64,000 bases of DNA from Geosiphon pyriformis (Eukaryota; Glomeromycota; Glomeromycetes; Archaeosporales; Geosiphonaceae): assembly GCA_016748015.1 (NCBI GenBank), contig JAAOMT010000647.1:128880-192879 (forward strand), in the 5' to 3' direction. Positions within the stretch are counted from its first letter, which is position 1; each line of letters opens with the position of its first letter. Below are positions 21,921 through 32,794 of the stretch, in pieces. The notes beneath the pieces are model-generated. The model saw only the letters and a program-made list of their open reading frames with translations, was not told where the DNA came from and ran no database searches. A program made the position numbers and the translations under genes.

Positions 21921-22532
21921 CCAAAGATCTTTTAATTCCAATCTGATTTTCCTAAATTAACACCAACTAATGTAAGTTTTTTGATTATTGTAATAAGCTA
22001 TTATATATTATATTCTAATAAGTTGTTGAAATATTCAACAATCAAAATTCTTTTTACAATCTAGGAAACCAATTTTAAAACTAGATTATAATTTGGTCAA
22101 ATACACAATAGGTATTTTAGTTGTTATATTTTTTTTTGATATAATTCATCATTTAAATATTAAATTTAACCAGAAATTTTTATTACAGGGGATTTCATAT
22201 ATCTCTTAGATCTAAGCAATTCTTTAAAATACAAAATTATAGTCATTGAAAAATTATTTGTGAATTTAAAGTAAGTATTTACATTATAATAATGTAAGGT
22301 TATAAATAGAGTACAAATAATATTTCCAAATTCTCTGACAATTGCTCATAGTATTTTTACAATTACTTTAACACTTAGTGTGAACAATATTAATATTTGG
22401 GTTTTTGTTCTAATAATAACAACCAAATATAGTGGTAGTATAAATAAAATATTTATGGTTAATAATACCATGTTATTAACAGAAAACACATTAGCCAAGA
22501 TATTATATCTTTATAAAAAATTAATCATCTAA
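21921..22532 (+). pseudogene. 3' exons of a spliced host-like gene, possible BAH domain
   Basis: Four pieces join in one frame through three GT-AG introns: 21921-21971, 22065-22111, 22189-22270 and 22379-22532 (TAA). Introns are 93, 77 and 108 nt; two donors are GTAAGT, one GTATTT, and acceptors are CTAG, ACAG and TTAG after T-rich tracts. The joined protein contains YTIGDFIYLLD, KIIVIEKLFV, INIWVFVLI and IFMVNNTMLLTENTLAKIL. This order fits a bromo-adjacent-homology (BAH) domain: GD-x-VY, IxKIF, WV-x-V, NE-x-x-LT, I-x-x-IL. A TAA at 21958 in exon 1 (CAA expected) and the LTR directly upstream show that the 5' part is lost. The splicing is well supported; the BAH assignment is moderate. Confidence 0.5.
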
Positions 22533-24280
22533 AAATTAAATTAATATTAATTGAAAGTTTTTCTAAAAATAATAATATTTTAATAATTTATCACATAATA
22601 ATATGACTTTAATAATTGCTGATTGGCTAAAATTTGATTGATTGGCATCTAAAAATTAAAGATTAATAATAAAAGTGGCTAATTTTAAACTTTAATAACT
22701 TTATAAATTATAATATAATTCAAAAAATTAAACTGTAAATGTGAAAAAAAAGAACTTAATCTATCATATTTACAGTTTAGTTTTTTAATATTATTAAAAT
22801 TGGAAGACTAAATACAATTTAAAATTATATAAATTGTTTAATAAATATAAATAGTTTATACTATATTAATAATATAAACTTAAATAATTATATTAAATTT
22901 ATTTTAAAATATATTAAAATTAGTTATTTTAATAAAAAAATTTTAACAATATTTTAAATTGTTAAAAAGTTTTTTATTATTAAATTAATTAACAAATATA
23001 ATTTAATTATTATTTAATATATAAAAACAGATTAAATATTTTTATTTGAATATAATTTAGGTATTTATTATATATAATTAATTATTTAAATTAAGATTAT
23101 ATTATATATTTATATACATAAATCAAAAAAAATAAACATTATTTATATAAATTAAAACTTATTACAAAAGTTTTAAATATATATATTATATTAAATAAAA
23201 ACTTATATAATAAATTATATAAACTATATAATATTATTTTAGTATTATTAATTAAACTACTTTTTTTTATAATAGCTTTATATTTGATTTAATACAATTA
23301 TATTTTGTCTTTGTAAATTATAATTAATTATTACATAAAATTAATCAAAACTAAAATAATATTCTTAATATTATCAAAAATTAAAACTGTTTTTACAAAT
23401 TAATTTTTGAAAATAAATTTTTTGTAAAAAACAATATGCAACTTATTATCAAAAATATAAAAGAAAAAAATTTGTAAAATTAAAAACAATAAAAGATAAA
23501 TATTTATTAGTAACTTTTAATAATTTGTAAATTTTTTTATTAAACTTATAAAGTTTTTAATATTTATTCTATAAATATAATTATGATTAAAAAATTTTAT
23601 TTTTTTATAATATAGATATATAACTTTTAGATTATATTTGTTATAAAAATATTTTTTAATCACAATTAACAACTGTTTATAAATTGTTTTTATTAAATAT
23701 ATATGTAAATTAGCTAAAAATTTGTTAATAAAATTAAATATTATATAAAAATTAAAATATTATATTAAAAAGTATAAGTTTAGTTAATATTTTTAATTAT
23801 TAAATTAATAATTATATTAATATTAGAACTAGTTTTTTATTAAACATAACATATTATTTTGTAAATATTATAAATAAAATACCAAATATTTACAAAAACA
23901 ACAATATTATTAGCCAAAAAAAATATTTTTTAAATTATTATAAAAAAAATAATAATAAGTAAATAGTTTTATTGGCCAAAATATTAATATTATTATTGCT
24001 TATAATACTTAAATGACTTTTTATTTTTGATTAAATAATTAAATTTTTTTAATATAAATAATGTTTATAATTTGTTTTTTTTCTATTTAACAATAATTAT
24101 ACAGATTTAATATTGTTAAAATAAGTTTAACAATATATATATATCAGAATAATTTAACTGTTAAAATAAATAATGATCATATTAAATGCTAATACATATT
24201 TAAAAATTAAAACAATAATTTATAATTTATTTAATATATTTTTTTATTATGAGATTTATGAGTAAAATTCAACTGTTATT
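22533..24280. other. Extremely A+T-rich non-coding block
   Basis: About 1.75 kb, mostly A/T homopolymers and ATTAAT/TATAAT strings, clearly richer in A+T than the retroelements on both sides. Apart from one hairpin at 22721-22787 I see no gene, terminal inverted repeat pair or retroelement protein. It could be host intergenic DNA or an element decayed beyond recognition. Confidence 0.6.
22721..22787. repeat. Imperfect hairpin in A+T-rich block
   Basis: The left arm caaaaaattaaactgtaaat (22721-22740, extended by gtga) and the right arm at 22764-22787 (core atttacagtttagttttt) are inverted copies with about two mismatches, separated by a 20-nt A-rich loop. It may be the end of a small palindromic or foldback element. 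Confidence 0.5.
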
Positions 24281-24907
24281 TAATATATAAACCCAAACTA
24301 AGTGGCTCAAACTAAATACAGCTTATATTCATATTATATATATCCAGCCACTCAGACTAAACAAAACAATATTATATGTTTATATTAACAAAAGCATTAC
24401 CACTCAAACCAGAAAAAAAATGTCATATTTTGTATCTGTTAAAACTAATAGCAAAGAATTCCATAACACCAAGCATATAAACCACCCTATCTAATAACAT
24501 AGATACTATACAACAAGACAAGCCTGAAACCAGATCATTATTTTTGACTCATTTAGTTTTTTTTATATCTATCTTATGTTTGAACCTAATAAGTCACATT
24601 TTAGTACAATATAACTCCACTAAAAACTTAACTTATTTAATAAGAACTGAAACAGTTTTCCTTTTTTTATCAAAAACCAAAACAGTTTCAGCATACTAAT
24701 TTCTTAGCACAAAACCTTTAGAAATAGCAGTGTACAGACCCATGTTCAAAGAATACATCAAAAACAAACACAAAATGGCAGAAGTAAGTAAGCAAAAAAA
24801 ACCTATTAGTGACTTTTACCTTTTAGCAGTCTTAACCAGAATGTCCTCATAAAGACCAACATTACTAGTATAAGTAAAAACATAGTTAGACAACTCCATC
24901 TTATTAC
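24281..24907. other. Host-like flank left of copy 1G
   Basis: Less A+T-rich than the preceding block and without retroelement similarity that I can see. On the minus strand an ATG at 24897-24899, 8 bp from the 1G LTR, opens 27 codons (start MELSNYVFTYTSNVG) running into an AG/GTAAAAG that could be a splice donor near 24820. I could not find a downstream exon with confidence. The rest shows nothing codable. Confidence 0.35.
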
Positions 24908-25627
24908 TGTTACAGGTGATTATTTGGAGTCTCAAATTAAATAACAAATCTGTAACTTAGTACTTAATAGTGGATATGGTTAATAATATCTGAAGATTTT
25001 AGTATTTGAAAGGTTTGGTTGAATTCTTTGTATAATGGACAAAAATTCAATATTTGTCTTCAGTAGTCTTCTGGAATCATAATTTCATTAATTTTTTTCT
25101 TAGCTTGGTGGCCAGCAATTCTCTGGTAAGTAATTTTTAATTTCAAGTGTTTTATTTTCTCACTTGGAGTTTTTTACTAAGCAATCTCTAACATCAGTAA
25201 TTTAGCACTTAATTCTTAATCAATTAGTATATAACAATAAACAGAAAATAAAAAAAATAAAATAAAATAAAAAAATTGAAGCCAAAGCAATTAATGTTAG
25301 TATTTTGTCAATAACTGTGATCAAAAACTATTGTTCTAATATGGTTAAGTATGGGTTACTATTAACATGAAGTGTTGATAGTGGACAATTAGATTGATAT
25401 AATTAATAAGTATATTTATTAATAATGTAAATATATGGATACTAACTAGGAAGTAAAACTCAGATGTTTGTCTTTTTTGCTTTTAATATTACCACTATAT
25501 ATACATAATTGAAATTCCTTAATTCCTCAATTCTTTACACCAGAAATTCTGGAATTTTCTATTTACTATGTCTACTTTAATTGGCTAATTTATATGTTAA
25601 TATAATTTTTATATTTTATGAGTAATA
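24908..25627 (-). repeat. 3' LTR of copy 1G
   Basis: 720 bp; on the minus strand it runs TATTACTC to CCTGTAACA. It is shorter than other family 1 LTRs because two of the tandem GAATTCC units are missing (only one remains near 25530-25560) and the U5 side carries an A+T-rich alteration near 25390-25450. The TATA box is at about 25495. Confidence 0.85.
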
Positions 25628-25919
25628 TTATTTTCTTCTTTTAATATTGAGCTTTGTTAAAATCTTCTAATTTCTCTAATTCTCCAGATTGAATTATATC
25701 TTGAACTTTTTTTTTAAGAATTATTTGTGTTATTTTAACTTGTAATTCCTCAAATTGGGCATTGGTCATCTTACTCATTTGATTAGTGGTAACTGTATCT
25801 ATTTTTAAATTGAGTAGTATTTCTGGTCAGTCTTAAAATCCAGCTTGTAATCAATATATTTTTCGTATTTGTGTGGTTAAATTGTTTTTTCTCACAAATT
25901 GTTCTAGTTGTTATAGTAT
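25628..25919 (-). pseudogene. Integrase extension of 1G, C-terminal part
   Basis: The minus-strand frame gives the Glu/Lys-rich tail found in 1A and 1C, including TTNQMSKMTNAQFEELQ and a coiled-coil-like Lys/Glu run ending in AQY-stop, then the polypurine tract against the LTR. It is separated from the rest of the extension (33450 onward) by element 3J. Confidence 0.6.
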
Positions 25920-26552
25920 TGTTATGGTTGGAATAACAAGTAAATAGATAGCAAGGAAGAACAGGATTGTAGAATAATAAAAGAAATCAAATAAAATTCA
26001 ACTTTAAAGAGTAAATTAAATAAGTATGAATTCAATGTGTAAGATTAGTCTCATAAAATATCTCAGTTGCAATACTTTTTAAAAAATAACCAGGGAATTT
26101 GAAGGTAAAAGAATAGTCCGTACTGTCAACAAATGATCACATTCTAGTATAATTCTATGTCTTATATTAGTGCTCTTACAATTCAATATCAGATATCAGA
26201 TGTATTTTTCAGTCAAATTTTATTTAATAATCTTTAAATGCTGTAATTACATATTTTGGGAAAAAGGTAGGGAATAACCAATAAGTAATTTTTTATCTTT
26301 ATGATGTTCAGATACTTAAAGATAGAGAAAGAGAAATTAATGAGAAGAGATAAAGTTGTTATTTTATTTTTTTATTTTTTTTTGATTCTTATATACTTTT
26401 CTGCAGCTAAAAGATTCATCACTTATATAGCTATCAAAAGTAATTAATGATCAGATCAATGATCACTATCTAAAAATAGAGTGGTTAATTATGTGATATT
26501 AGTGGCTAATACATGTAATAATTAATAAGAAGTATAGGTTTTAACCATAATA
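25920..26552 (-). repeat. 3' LTR of 3J
   Basis: 633 bp; on the minus strand from TATTATGGTTAAAACC to CCATAACA. It contains repeated short TTGATC/AATGATC words around 26440-26475 and a TATA-like TATATAAGTGATG at about 26415-26430. It is closely similar to 32795-33449. Confidence 0.88.
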
Positions 26553-26611
26553 TCATCCTCTTCAAAAAGATTAAACTCCAGCAAAATCAAGCTATTTATA
26601 GTATAATTTAT

Positions 26612-27274
26612 TTAAAAAGTTTTATTTAACTTAAAGCTAACTAGTTTGTTGAAGTCTTTTGTGGATAGAGTATATAATACTTGAGATGAAATGAGTTTTG
26701 TATTCAAAAAACCAAATCTTTGTATTAGAATTTTGGCTCTTTTAGCAATAGTTAAAACTCTTGGAACATCTAACTGTATAATGTCCAAAATTTCTGTTTG
26801 TATCTTTGAAGTTGTTTTCTTCATGAGTTTTATATTTTTTATGATTTCACCAAGACAATCATAGAGTTCTAATTGTCTTTTATATAATAAATTTTTGTCT
26901 ATAGGCAAGATTTCTTGGATTGTTTTTTCAATTGTGTTAGAAGATGAGAATATAACTGCTGTTATACTTTTTAACAAATATTTATCTATTTTATTACCAA
27001 TTTTTTTTCTTCTGATAGTGGTTTTCTTTGGTTTAATAACAGTATATATTCTATTGTTATTAGTAATAGTAGTTTGTTTTCCAATAGTCAGAGTAGCATT
27101 TGAATAGTTTTTGATCCAATACTCATGGAGAGCATAGAAGGCATTTTGAATGTTTTGATTCAAAAAATAATTGTTTATGGCAATTAAAAATACCTCTGTT
27201 TTGAAAACAGTACATTTATTTATACTTGATTTTTGCTGATTATTTGGGTTGGTATTATTATAACAGGCAACCAA
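26612..27274 (-). CDS. Post-integrase ORF of 3J, unknown function (about 220 codons)
   Basis: An uninterrupted frame directly downstream of integrase and shifted relative to it. It is conserved in 3K (41934-42594, one TAG at 42433). No ATG stands at its start: it opens after a TGA and would need readthrough, frameshifting or splicing. Features: Asn/Gln-rich N-terminus, YALHEYWIKNYSNATLTIGK, a basic patch (KPKKTTIRRKKIGNKIDKYL), then helical leucine/isoleucine-rich segments (LLYKRQLELYDCLGEIIKNI) and IAKRAKILIQRFGF. I see no signal peptide or membrane span. It could be a nucleic-acid-binding or integrase-accessory protein; I do not recognise a family. Confidence 0.6.
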   Translation of the reverse strand: MVACYNNTNPNNQQKSSINKCTVFKTEVFLIAINNYFLNQNIQNAFYALHEYWIKNYSNATLTIGKQTTITNNNRIYTVIKPKKTTIRRKKIGNKIDKYLLKSITAVIFSSSNTIEKTIQEILPIDKNLLYKRQLELYDCLGEIIKNIKLMKKTTSKIQTEILDIIQLDVPRVLTIAKRAKILIQRFGFLNTKLISSQVLYTLSTKDFNKLVSFKLNKTF

Positions 27275-28560
27275 TCAAATTATTTATGATATTTTTTGAG
27301 TTGTGTACTATAAACAGGATAATTATTGAAGATTGTTTTAGATTGATCTTGAAGAATATAAGAACTATTGTTCAAAACTTTGTTGACTATAAAGGGTTCT
27401 TTCCACTGGCTAGAAAATTTATTACTATAAACATTATCTCTGTCTGAATGGTATTCCAATACCAAGTTACCAATACTTAAAGAAAGTGTTTTATAGGTTT
27501 TCTTCTTTTTAAGCTTTTTTTGAAACTGTTTTATCTTTTCAAAAGCAATTATTTGTGCTTTTATCAAGAAGTTAAGAATAGTACCAAAATGTTTTTGTAA
27601 TTTTCTATTGTGATCTTTTTAAAAAGTATTGTTTTAATATTAGTTTCTATTGATAGTGTTGTCATGCATCCATAGAACAGATAAAAAAGTTTATAATCTG
27701 TTATGTCATAATTTACAGTTCTATAAACAAACAAAGCTAAAGACAGTACTTTGTCTTATAAGTTGGTTTCTTTACTGGTTTTGGCTAGAGTTTTACATAG
27801 TGCTCTATAAAAATGTTTTACTAGGTCATTTGTTTGAGAGTAATAAGAAAAAAAAAGTTTATAACATATTCTCATTTTTCTACAAAGTTCTTCAACTAGT
27901 GTACTGAAAAAAGCTCTTTTTCTATCAGATAAAAGTTCTTTGAGGCAGCCATAATAGCAGATGATATCTTCATAAATGAAATTGGCTATTGAAAATGCTG
28001 TTTGGTCTGGAATAACTCTTGCTTCTACTCACTTTGTAAGATAGTTGGTAGCTGTAATAATGTATCTGTTGTCATCAGAAGTTATTGTTAAAAGTCTAAT
28101 AATATCTATATTAATTTTGTCAAATGGTTGATCAACAGAGATTGGATAGATATTTTTTTTGTGATTGGATTTATCTTTTCTTTGGTAGATGTCACAGGTT
28201 TTGATATATTCAGCAATGTCTTTTTCTAAGGTAGGCCAATAATAACAAACTAAGGTTTTCTGAATTGTTTTTGTTTTTCCAAAGTGTTTAGCTAATAAGT
28301 CAGTGTATATGTTGTATATTACAATTTCTTTTTCTTCAAATCTAATAACTCTTTGGGGGCAGTCAGGATCTTTTCTGTTTCTTTTATATAACTGGTTCTG
28401 GTGAATTAAATAGAAATTTGATTGTTTGTGCAAATGATCTCTTTGCTGTTAAGTGTAGTCTAATGGGTATTGTTCTTTACCCAAAAATTCTATTAAAACA
28501 GAATAGTTGTTCAAGTCCATTATTGTGTTTGTTTATAAGGGAGTTACTAATAATTAAGTT
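27275..28560 (-). pseudogene. Integrase relic of 3J
   Basis: The frame 28433-28029 holds the zinc-binding domain: HFGKTKTIQKTLVCYYWP and TCDIYQRK, where the last zinc ligand (usually C-x2-C) is Tyr. The core shows INIDIIRLLTITS (Asp), LLSDRKRAF (Asp) and NDLVKHFYRAL, with Lys in place of the catalytic Glu. The C-terminal part 27567-27280 is Lys-rich, then NKFSSQWKEPFIVNKVLNNS, a GPY/F-like domain. Stops: TGA for TGG after NYLTK and others. Confidence 0.85.
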
Positions 28561-29060
28561 GGTTTGGTTGAAAAGTTGTACTATTACTGGATAGTAAGTT
28601 TGAAGAGAGCATCAACATTTTGATGATTAGCTCCTTTGTGATGTTGAATATCATAGTCAAATTCATCCAGATGGAGTATTCAGTAAATTATTCATTTATG
28701 TTCCAACTTTTTTTTGTTGTACAGCCAAACCAAGACTTAATGATCTGTTACTACTAGGAATTTCACACCAAGAAAATATTGATCCCAATAATTAATAGCC
28801 CAAACTACTGCTAAACATTTTTGTTTAGTTACTGAATAGTTTTTTTCTGCTTGTATAAGAGATCTACTGGCATATGCTATAGTATATTCTCTGCCATTTT
28901 CATTTTTTTATAAAAAAACAGCACCAAGTCCATAGCCAGATGCATTAGTGTGGAGGATAAAAGATTGGTCCAAGTCAGATTGTTTGAGAATTGGTTTAGT
29001 AACAAGTTTTTCCTTCAAAATTTCAAAAACTTTTTGTTAATGAATGCTCCAGTAATAAGA
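28561..29060 (-). pseudogene. RNase H relic of 3J
   Basis: The minus frame reads SFILHTNASGYGLGAVF (first Asp of the DASG motif is Asn), REYTIAYASRSL and EKNYSVTKQKCLAVVWAI, with Lys at the usual catalytic Glu. It then continues to FLVVTDHQVLVWL, where the third catalytic Asp is kept. Stops are scattered. Confidence 0.75.
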
Positions 29061-30010
29061 AGCCAAACCAAAGAAAGAGCATAGTTCAAGAACATTTATT
29101 GGTTGTCTAATGTTCTGAACTTTTTCAATTTTAGCTGGGTCAGGGAAAATTCTATCTTTTGTAATAAGATGACTGAGAAACTAGGTGAATTGGCATCCAA
29201 AAAAAGATTTGATTAGATTGATCTTAAGACCAGCATTTTTAAGGAGGTCAAAAATCTTTTGCAAGTGTTCAAAGTGTTTATCTCAGGTTTTTGAGTATAC
29301 CATTATGTTATCTAAGTAGACCAGAACAAAGTTTTCTTTTACTGATTTAAATACTTTGTCCATTAGGTATTGAAAAATAGGAAAAGCATTAATAAGACCA
29401 AAAAGCATGACTGTAAATTCATAGGTGCTATACTTAATAATAAAGACAGTTTTTTTTCTGCTTTCTAAATTCATCTCTACTTGTTAAAATCTAGCAGTTA
29501 AGTCAATAGTTGAGAAGAAAGCAGCACCATTGAATTTGTCTAACATTGCATCAATTTTGGGAAATGGATATATGTCTTTTATAGTGATAGCATTTAATTA
29601 GCAGTAGTCAATACAGAAACGTAAAGTTCTACTTTTTTTGGATACCACTACAATTGAAAAAGCCCATTTATTCTTGGTTTTTTGTATAAACTCAAGATCT
29701 TTTATCTGGTTTATCTTTTTTTTGATAAACTTATTATTGTATTAATTAAATTAATAAGACTTCAAATAAATAGAATAAGTTTTTTTGGTGGTAATAGTGT
29801 GTTGTATCACATGGGTTTGTCCAGAGATGTTACTTTCTTTTGAAATAACTGGGCTATTTTTAGCCAATAGATTTTCAATGTATATTTTTTTTTTTCAGGA
29901 GAGAGTTTTTTTTGTTTTATTACAAGTAATTAAATTTCAGTTGGTTCATTCTCAAAAGACTTCTGTATTTCTTTTAGTTTTTTTCTGGATATTAAATTAA
30001 TTGGCTTCCA
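29061..30010 (-). pseudogene. Reverse transcriptase relic of 3J
   Basis: The minus strand shows FAIVVVSKKSRTL-like fingers with RFCIDY, DAMLDKFNGAAFFSTIDLTARF and FGLINAFPIFQYLMDKVF. The palm motif is YLDN at 29307-29318 instead of YLDD, identical in 3K. VYSKT and the thumb (LCSFFGLASYYWS) follow. Loss of the second palm Asp should abolish polymerisation. Confidence 0.82.
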
Positions 30011-31010
30011 ATCTTTGTAATAGATTAGACAGGACTTGTATTCATTATTAAGAGAATACAAAGGTTTATTATACTAGTATCTGGCACAAAGACCATACTA
30101 TTAATAGCTGTATTTGGCTTTTTTGTTAGGTTTTCTATTAAAGGTTTTTCTGAAAATATTATAGTAAGGTCAGCAAATCAGCTTGTCATTTACCATGATT
30201 TTTTTTTTGTTAACTTTAACATTTTTTAGTAACTTGCTATTGCTGGTAAAAATAGTATAAACGAATTTAGCAGTTTTTTCTTGTTCTTTTTGATCTTTTT
30301 CTTCATCATTCTTATTATCATCTGATTTATTTGATTGTTTTTCTTCTTGGTTTTGCTTGATTACTGAAGAAGTTGTCCAATGATAGCATTTAACCACAAT
30401 GAGTTTCTCACTACATCTGATGGTTAGCTTGCAAAGTACATAGTCAAATAGTGTTTTGGCTTTCTTAAGCCACTCATTACCAACAATGATGGTATACTCT
30501 TTTGCTTTAGACACTTCCATGTCTGTTTCAATGCTGATACTATTGATGTGAACAGAAACAGCTTTGGTTATATTTAGATCTTTTTTTTTGTCACCATGTA
30601 TATTGGTCATAGGCTGAGTAAAAAGTTTATCAATCTTTCTTCCAATGGCTTCCAAAAAGTGTTTGGCAATTACACTAACAGATAATTCACTGTCTAGGAT
30701 CAAATCAATAAAGTAACCAGCCACTTGGACTTTGCAAATTAGAGGAGTGATATTGCTATTGTCAGCAAGTCCAGTTTGATAAGAATGCTTGTTGGTTTTT
30801 GGTATCTTCTTCTTTGGTATCAATGATTTGTGAAGATCTTTTTTGAACTGTAGATGGGTCATTAGTTGACCAAATGTAATGTACACTGGAGTTTTCATGA
30901 GTTTTTTAACAACAGAATAGAGTCCAGATTTTTGTAATATTTCTGAAGATTCCAATTTTGAAGAATTTTTAAAAACTTTAGTCTTTGGCAGCTCATTGTT
31001 GTCAGTAGTG
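30011..31010 (-). pseudogene. Protease region of 3J
   Basis: The frame 30955-30170 (261 codons) contains GYFIDLILDSELSVSVIAKH, a retropepsin active site with D-S-E in place of D-S-G at 30686-30694, then IVGNEWLKKAKTLFDY, the C-terminal strand region. A Lys/Glu/Asp-rich linker (NKSDDNKNDEEKDQKEQEK) follows, then a short conserved tail before RT. 3K has D-S-R at the same site, so each copy changed the Gly codon GGA by G-to-A at a different base. Confidence 0.8.
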
Positions 31011-32742
31011 AAAGTTGAGACTTTGTTGGGATCTAAAACAAAATCAATCTTGGCTTTCTTCTTTTTTCTTGTTGAGTCAGAAGTGTTGATTGCCAGTTTA
31101 TCTATATTATGGTCATTATCAGTTAAGTTAAAAATGTAAAAAAGGTTTTCTTCTGGTTGGCTTGCACTTTCACTCTTTAAAGGTGCGCCTACTAGTTTAA
31201 AGACTAATAAACAGTAGCTTCAACTAGAAGATCCTCTCCAAAGAAATTGATGTTGGTATGATTGGGTTTTTGATTAGGGGCATTATTGTTAATAGTTCTG
31301 TTATTTTGATTGTTATTGTTTTTAGGAATTGGAGGGAGCAAAGGAGGATTATTGCAATCTCTGAAAATATGTTCAGTTAATCCACAGCAATAACACACAA
31401 GTGGATCATGATTTTGTTGTCTTTAATAAAGGGGTTGCTGGGACTGATTAAAATGGAATTCAAATTTGGGTCTTTGAAGTTGCTAATTGTCTCTGACTGC
31501 TTGGGTTAATGATTTTAATAGCTGAACAAGGTTAGCAGTAAGTCTGTTTATTAATTGTTCATTGGGGTTTTGAGTATGAGTGGCAAAAGATGTAGCAGCT
31601 ATTTGTGGAACTGGAGCCATGGCAGGAACAAGAACAAAAACTAGAAGTGTGGATTCCAAATGCATCTTTTGGCTATCTTCAATTTTTTGTGCCAGTTCAA
31701 TAGCTATGTCTATTTTTGAGTTGTCTTTTAAAACCAAGAAAGGCCAAAGAGCATACAATAAATTGGTTTTTAATTCTTTTGTAAAGAAATAGATCTTTTG
31801 CTTTTCTGTCCAGTTTCTCCTAGAGTTTACATGTTTGATTAGCTTTTTGATAGCTTTAGCATATTTAGTCACTACTTTTCCAGGGCCTTGGGTTCTTTTT
31901 TTCAATTCCATGTGCCATTTGGATATTAATATTGGGATTCTGAACTTGGTCTCAAACCAAATAATAAAAAAGGTATTTTCTTTTTTAGCATTAGTTGGTA
32001 TCCATCTGATTATTCTGTGTTAAGCATTGGCATCTGTTTTTTGTGAGAACCAGGTAGCAGAAGAGTCTTGAAGATAGCCACCAATGATTTGGAACTTGTA
32101 TTCTTCATCATACTGGTTGGCTGTGACAGCTCTCTCAAAATCATTCAACCATTTAATTAGATCTTGTGTATTACCTCTAAATAGTGATAATGGAGTGTTG
32201 TTTCTTTGTCCTAAAGCAGTCTGTATACCTTGGAGAACAATCAGGATATTTTGTTGCATAAGGTCTTGGGTCATTGGTTCAGGAGTAACTGTTTGTGTGG
32301 AATGTTTTGATTTACTTAAGAAGAGATCAAAAACAGGAGTGGTTTAATAGCTTTCTTCTTTTGTTTCAAAGAAAGTTACTGCTAGCTGATAAGCAGTAAT
32401 CCAAATGTGAATTTGGTAATTTAGGTTTTCAGAATCAAGGGGCAGTTGTTCAAAAGTTATGGAGTATAAAAGCTAATTAATACTATTGTTTCTTTCTTCA
32501 AAATTGTATTTAAGATAAGCTTGGTCAAAATAATAAGTTGTATAGGCTGTATATGTTTCAGCTGAATGCTCATTCAGGAACCAGTTCTGAAAGTCTTGGA
32601 ATTGTTTGCTAAATTGTTCTTCAATGGAGAAACAAATCAAGCAAGAGGACAAAGGATTAAGTTCAATAAAGTCTAGATTGTTTTTGTTATGTGCTTCAAA
32701 GTGTTCTTCTGATTGTTGTAATAAATATGAATAATTACTCAT
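31011..32742 (-). pseudogene. gag: gag relic of 3J, ATG start and zinc knuckle intact
   Basis: Starts at ATG 32742 (MSNYSYLLQQSEEHFEAH), 53 nt after the 5' LTR. The Retrotrans_gag-type core spans 32274-31483: SLFRGNTQDLIKWLNDFERA, ATWFSQK, the LKKRTQGPGKVVTKYA helix and YFFTKELKTNLLYALWPF. A CCHC knuckle at 31354-31395 is complete (C-x2-C-x4-H-x4-C, CCGLTEHIFRDC). A Lys/Asn linker leads to protease. Stops at about 32470 and 32020 break it. Confidence 0.82.
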
Positions 32743-32770
32743 ACAATAAAAAACAAAGTGGATTTTGACA

Positions 32771-32788
32771 ACTTTATAAAAAGCACCA
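32771..32788 (-). promoter_or_regulatory. Primer binding site of 3J
   Basis: On the minus strand TGGTGCTTTTTATAAAG begins 6 nt after the 5' LTR; it is the family 3 version of the block seen in all elements here. Confidence 0.6.
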
Positions 32789-32794
32789 CTTTTA

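Noticed and set aside
22533-24280. Mitochondrial DNA insertion
   Set aside because: No rRNA, tRNA or respiratory gene sequence is recognisable; A+T richness alone does not support it.
24646-24691. Hairpin made of two ctgaaacagtttt-like arms
   Set aside because: AAACAGTTT is nearly self-complementary, so the two copies fit a direct repeat as well as an inverted one; too weak to call.
27226-27447. Plus-strand hydrophobic frames opposite the end of 3J integrase
   Set aside because: The same shadow appears opposite 3K integrase (41761-41982); both are complements of the conserved minus- or plus-strand coding sequence.
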